Origin: Struthio camelus
Lineage: Eukaryota > Chordata > Aves > Struthioniformes > Struthionidae
Length of the DNA: 64,000 nucleotides
Assembly: GCF_040807025.1 (NCBI RefSeq)
Contig: NC_090953.1
Location: 19,886,997 to 19,950,996 of the forward strand
Direction: 5' to 3'
Part shown: in pieces, positions 60,303 to 64,000 of the stretch
Position numbering within the stretch: position 1 is the stretch's first letter
Layout of the letters: the number at the start of each line of letters is the position of its first letter
Program-made: the position numbers and the translations under genes
Notes under the pieces: model-generated
Told to the model about the DNA's origin: nothing
Seen by the model: the letters and a program-made list of their open reading frames with translations, nothing else
Databases searched by the model: none

Positions 60303-63300
60303 GCTCATTCTTCTCCTTTTTCCTAAAGCAAACTCTCTCAAATTTTCTTCAAAGAAACATCGGAAAAATGCATTGTCCTATGTAAGAAATTAAAATATTC
60401 AAATCAGACTCTTAACTCGTTTATGACAACGAGCACATTTTAATTTTACAGAGAGAAGAGCGCTGAGGTAATATTTGTTAATGAACTTTGCTCATAAAGT
60501 ATTTGATGACAAAGGCGTAGCGCCACAGAAACATGCAAAAATCCCTGTTGTTTTCCATATGTAATAAATACAGGAGAGAGATTTGCCGTCCGTCTGTCAG
60601 GTTTTACGAGGCTCCTTCCTAGCCTTTTGGTAACATGGCTCATCTCTTTTCTGTCACGTGTTGCTTAAAATTGGTTAGCCAGAAAATAATTAAAAAAAAA
60701 AACACTTTGCAAGGATGAACTGGAAGCAAATATCCACAGAGCCAGTGTCACACTCCGAATTAAACAAAAAGTAATGAAAGATTGAGTAACAAACCAACTG
60801 GATGTACACACAGTCTAAATTTAAAAAGTAATGCAAGACGGGAAAGGACTATACCAAGCATTGTTTTCTGAAGTGACAACAGAGCCATTCCCATCGTATT
60901 TACAACAAACAAGACAATCTTCAGTCTAACAAGCACAGAAGACAGAGCAGCCGGTACCTACAAACCTCTGAAGTACAGGAAACGCCCAGAAATGTCCGGC
61001 ATGAATGGGTTTATGAGACCAGCTGCATACATTCAAGTAAAAAGGGTGGCCATACCAATACATTTGTGGGGCAAAGGGGCATGAACTGACGCTGTTGACA
61101 GCAAAAGCACATAGTTACACCTGTAAATTTAACAACATAGTTCAATAACAGAAACTTTCATTTCAAACTAAATGCTTTGCTGTATGTCCTTATGAAGCAA
61201 TTCAGGTATTTTCTGACAATAATTTCTCCTGGTAGGGCCAAAGCTGGAGTTGATGCCTGTTAAAAAAATCTGTCTAGCAGATTTTAGAGAGGGGCCTCCC
61301 TGTCTGGGGAGGGAACTGAACATTTGGCTAAGTCTTAATGGACTAACCTCATCTTCCCTTCTCCCCTATCACACGTCGTATACTGGATGTCAGCAACAGT
61401 CAGAGAAAGTACTGGTTTAAATGTATTTTATTTAAATTAAGCCATAAAACCCCTCTTAGATAAAGTATGAACAAGTGCTTAGCTATAAACTTCATTCTTT
61501 GGGTAGGTGAAAAAAGGGGAGGGAGATTTTAAAGAGAAATTCAAATTCAGATAAATAGGTTGATGGGTTGGGAGTGCTCAGTGATGTTTGTGCAAGACAA
61601 ATCTGAATTTCTACATTTTAAAAGACACTAACATCATAACAAGGTAGGAAATGAAAGCTTCTTGAGAAAGACTAATTGGCTTTATTAGATAACTTCAATT
61701 CTTGCATGTGAAATACAATACAGCAGTAAAAACGGGTCAGAAAGCTCCACTAAACTGTATGAAACGTAAGGATCACAACACTGTAGCAGGACAATAAGAT
61801 CAACAAAAATCAGTTTGACCATTACTTCTCCATAATTACATATGAGATACAGATTTGTTTTGCTTTAGGTTTTAAATAAATGACGTTTCCAGTGGCTATT
61901 AGCATGTAAACAGTAACACTTGAGTAAGTATTACGATAAAGTAATGTTACAGTTCCTACTGAAGTGGAGTGAGAACCGGTAAGAGCTGCAAGCAGCACCC
62001 TTGGCTGCTGCTAGCGCTGCCCGTAGATCATTGCTGACAGCCCGGGCTGGGGCGGCCGCAGCCCAGCTGTTCCCTCCTGGTCACGGAGGCCCCGCTCCTG
62101 CTGCCGGATGCACATGGCTGGGCTGGCAGCAGCTGTGCTGAACCCAACTCGCCTCCTGGGGTCTTTGTGTTGGTGTGAGCCATTAGCCCGCCCATGAATC
62201 TGAACGCAGGACTGGGAACTAAGCCTTCATAGCGAGAAAAATTTGAAGTACTTTATACAGAAGAAGGTTTAGCATACCATGAAGAGTGCTGTAAGCATGC
62301 TCAAACCTGCAGAGATCATAGCCACAGAAAAGCTAGGAAATGCACTTCAGGGGAAAGAAAAAAAAAAAAAAACATACCAATACACACCTGGCTTATTTGG
62401 CAGAAGCCAAGTTATGCCAGCTTTTCCACCAGCCAAAATAGTTCTGCTGGGTGAGACTTTGTTGATATTACTGTGGAAGAGCATAGCACAAACAAAATCC
62501 ATCTGCTACAGCACAGTATTTTAAATGCTCTCTAGGCCATGATCATCTCTTCCTGCGACTTGTCCCCACTAGCACTCCCCTATCTGTCACTACCTACAGG
62601 TCATCTGGGCTCTAGCATTAAAGAAATGTGAAGTTCAGGCTCATTTCTCTCCTAAAATGGAAATAACTAAGCTGATATTCACTGGCTTTAAAATTCTGCC
62701 TGAACTCATACAGCTAAAACATTGTTCAGGTCTTGCTACTCCACAGGAGGAGGAGAATATACCTAACTCCATCGTTTGGGCCACCACTTGATTTATTCAT
62801 GTGCACTCTGCTTTCAAGGCTGACCTGTGCTCGAGTGCGCCGGGCATCTGGCCCCGCTTGCCAGCCCTCATGCCCTTGCACACCCGCTGCCCAGTCTGGG
62901 CGATTCCCCAGGGCAGACCAAGGCTCACACTGGTTTCTGGAGAACACCATTCTAGAGAGTTCATAGGGAAACCATTTGCTCTGAAATAGGGGACTGCATA
63001 CGCGTTTCTCACTATCAGGCTACCATCTGCTGTTCTGACTACCGGAGGTATAAAAAGGATCTGCCTCTTAATAATTCATATTTATGTTTATTCCCAGCAA
63101 AGCACACTCAGTCCGATGGAGGAATTCTCAGTGGATATTTCTGTCTCTTACCTGTAGTGCCAAGTCTCTACCCAGCTATGTATTAACTAATGTGACTGTG
63201 AATATGGTTCACTCTGTTATTTCTTTCTGTACGTAGTCATCCTAATGCTTTTGTTGGGGGTTTTTCCTCACGTACAAGACTTACTAGACTGTAAGGTAAA

Positions 63301-64000
63301 AGAAATGCATGAAGATGAAGTAAAAGATAATATACTTGGCAACTTTCCTTTGCTTTGGCAGACTGTTCCTGTTCTGCAGCAAGCCGTGTTAAGAAAGCCC
63401 CGTTTTCTGCATAGACAAGCTTTGGCATTATCCTAGCCTCAGTCTCTTGACAATGACGTTCATCAAGAATCTGGAGGCAGTCTTTCAGGTATACTGGGCC
63501 CAGATCATCGAAGGATTAAAGAGGTCTCAGACCTTGACTATCAATTGATGTTTGTAGATAAGGTATTTGTAGAGCAGAATTGCCAGTGTTAATGTCTGCC
63601 ACTTCACAAGAATGAAGTTTGATAAATGTTCAGCTACCGCAAAAAACCCAAAAAAGCCACCACTTTATTATCAATACTTTTTTAGTGGATTTCTTGCCTT
63701 TTCCATAGCAACAGTAGAGTTACAAATGGGCAGGGGGTGCAGCCCTGTATCATTCTAACATTTTTTCCTCCTTCGTACCAATACTTACTTCCGTGAGACT
63801 GAGAAGATTTGAGAATGGAAACGCAAAAATCCTCTTTGGAAAAACACAAAGGAAATCTTGATAATATGAAGGCAAAGAAGCTACTTTTGAAAATGGAAGG
63901 CAGTACCAAGCATGTCAGGATAGCGGACTGAAAACAACAATAAAAATAATTTCTTCAATTCTGAAGTGCAAATCAGCAGTAGAAAATCTATCAGTCCTGG

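Overview
The window is vertebrate nuclear DNA, most likely from a bird. It is AT-rich with sharply bounded GC/CpG-rich patches, has long introns, and contains one old CR1 LINE, the characteristic avian/reptilian retrotransposon. No prokaryotic or viral gene organisation is visible. The two genes match an established vertebrate neighbourhood (human 15q22.2, ICE2 next to RORA). The species cannot be named from this sequence alone.

Layout: 1-5.7 kb is gene-free apart from the CR1 (about 541-1490). ICE2 (NARG2) then fills 6.0-32.5 kb on the minus strand. I could follow it exon by exon. Fifteen coding exons, all with GT-AG introns and compatible phases, give an intact 993-codon reading frame (993 aa) from ATG at 32473 to TAA at 6003. 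A strong CpG island (about 32.1-33.15 kb) covers its first exon, with paired CCAAT boxes and a YY1-type motif at the start codon. RORA lies directly upstream on the same strand. Its last eight coding exons (56840 down to 43452) encode the second zinc finger, hinge, ligand-binding domain and AF-2 helix. The 429 residues equal human RORA1 residues 95-523 in length. Its first zinc-finger exon and N-terminal exons lie beyond 64 kb. The 10.2 kb between the RORA stop and a good poly(A) signal at 33237-33242 is best read as a very long 3' UTR, which would leave only about 0.75 kb between the RORA 3' end and the ICE2 start codon.

Beyond 56.84 kb is more than 7 kb of RORA intron. It contains an orphan CpG island (59.24-60.0 kb) beside an element dense in homeodomain and E-box motifs (60.0-60.25 kb), the best candidate for undescribed regulatory DNA here.

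Roles (established knowledge): ICE2 is a subunit of the little elongation complex, which supports RNA polymerase II transcription of snRNA genes. RORA is an orphan nuclear receptor that binds RORE sites and acts in the clock, cerebellar development and metabolism. The two proteins share no known pathway; what links them in this window is tight tandem spacing. I found no convincing novel gene system. The findings are mainly regulatory or structural hypotheses.
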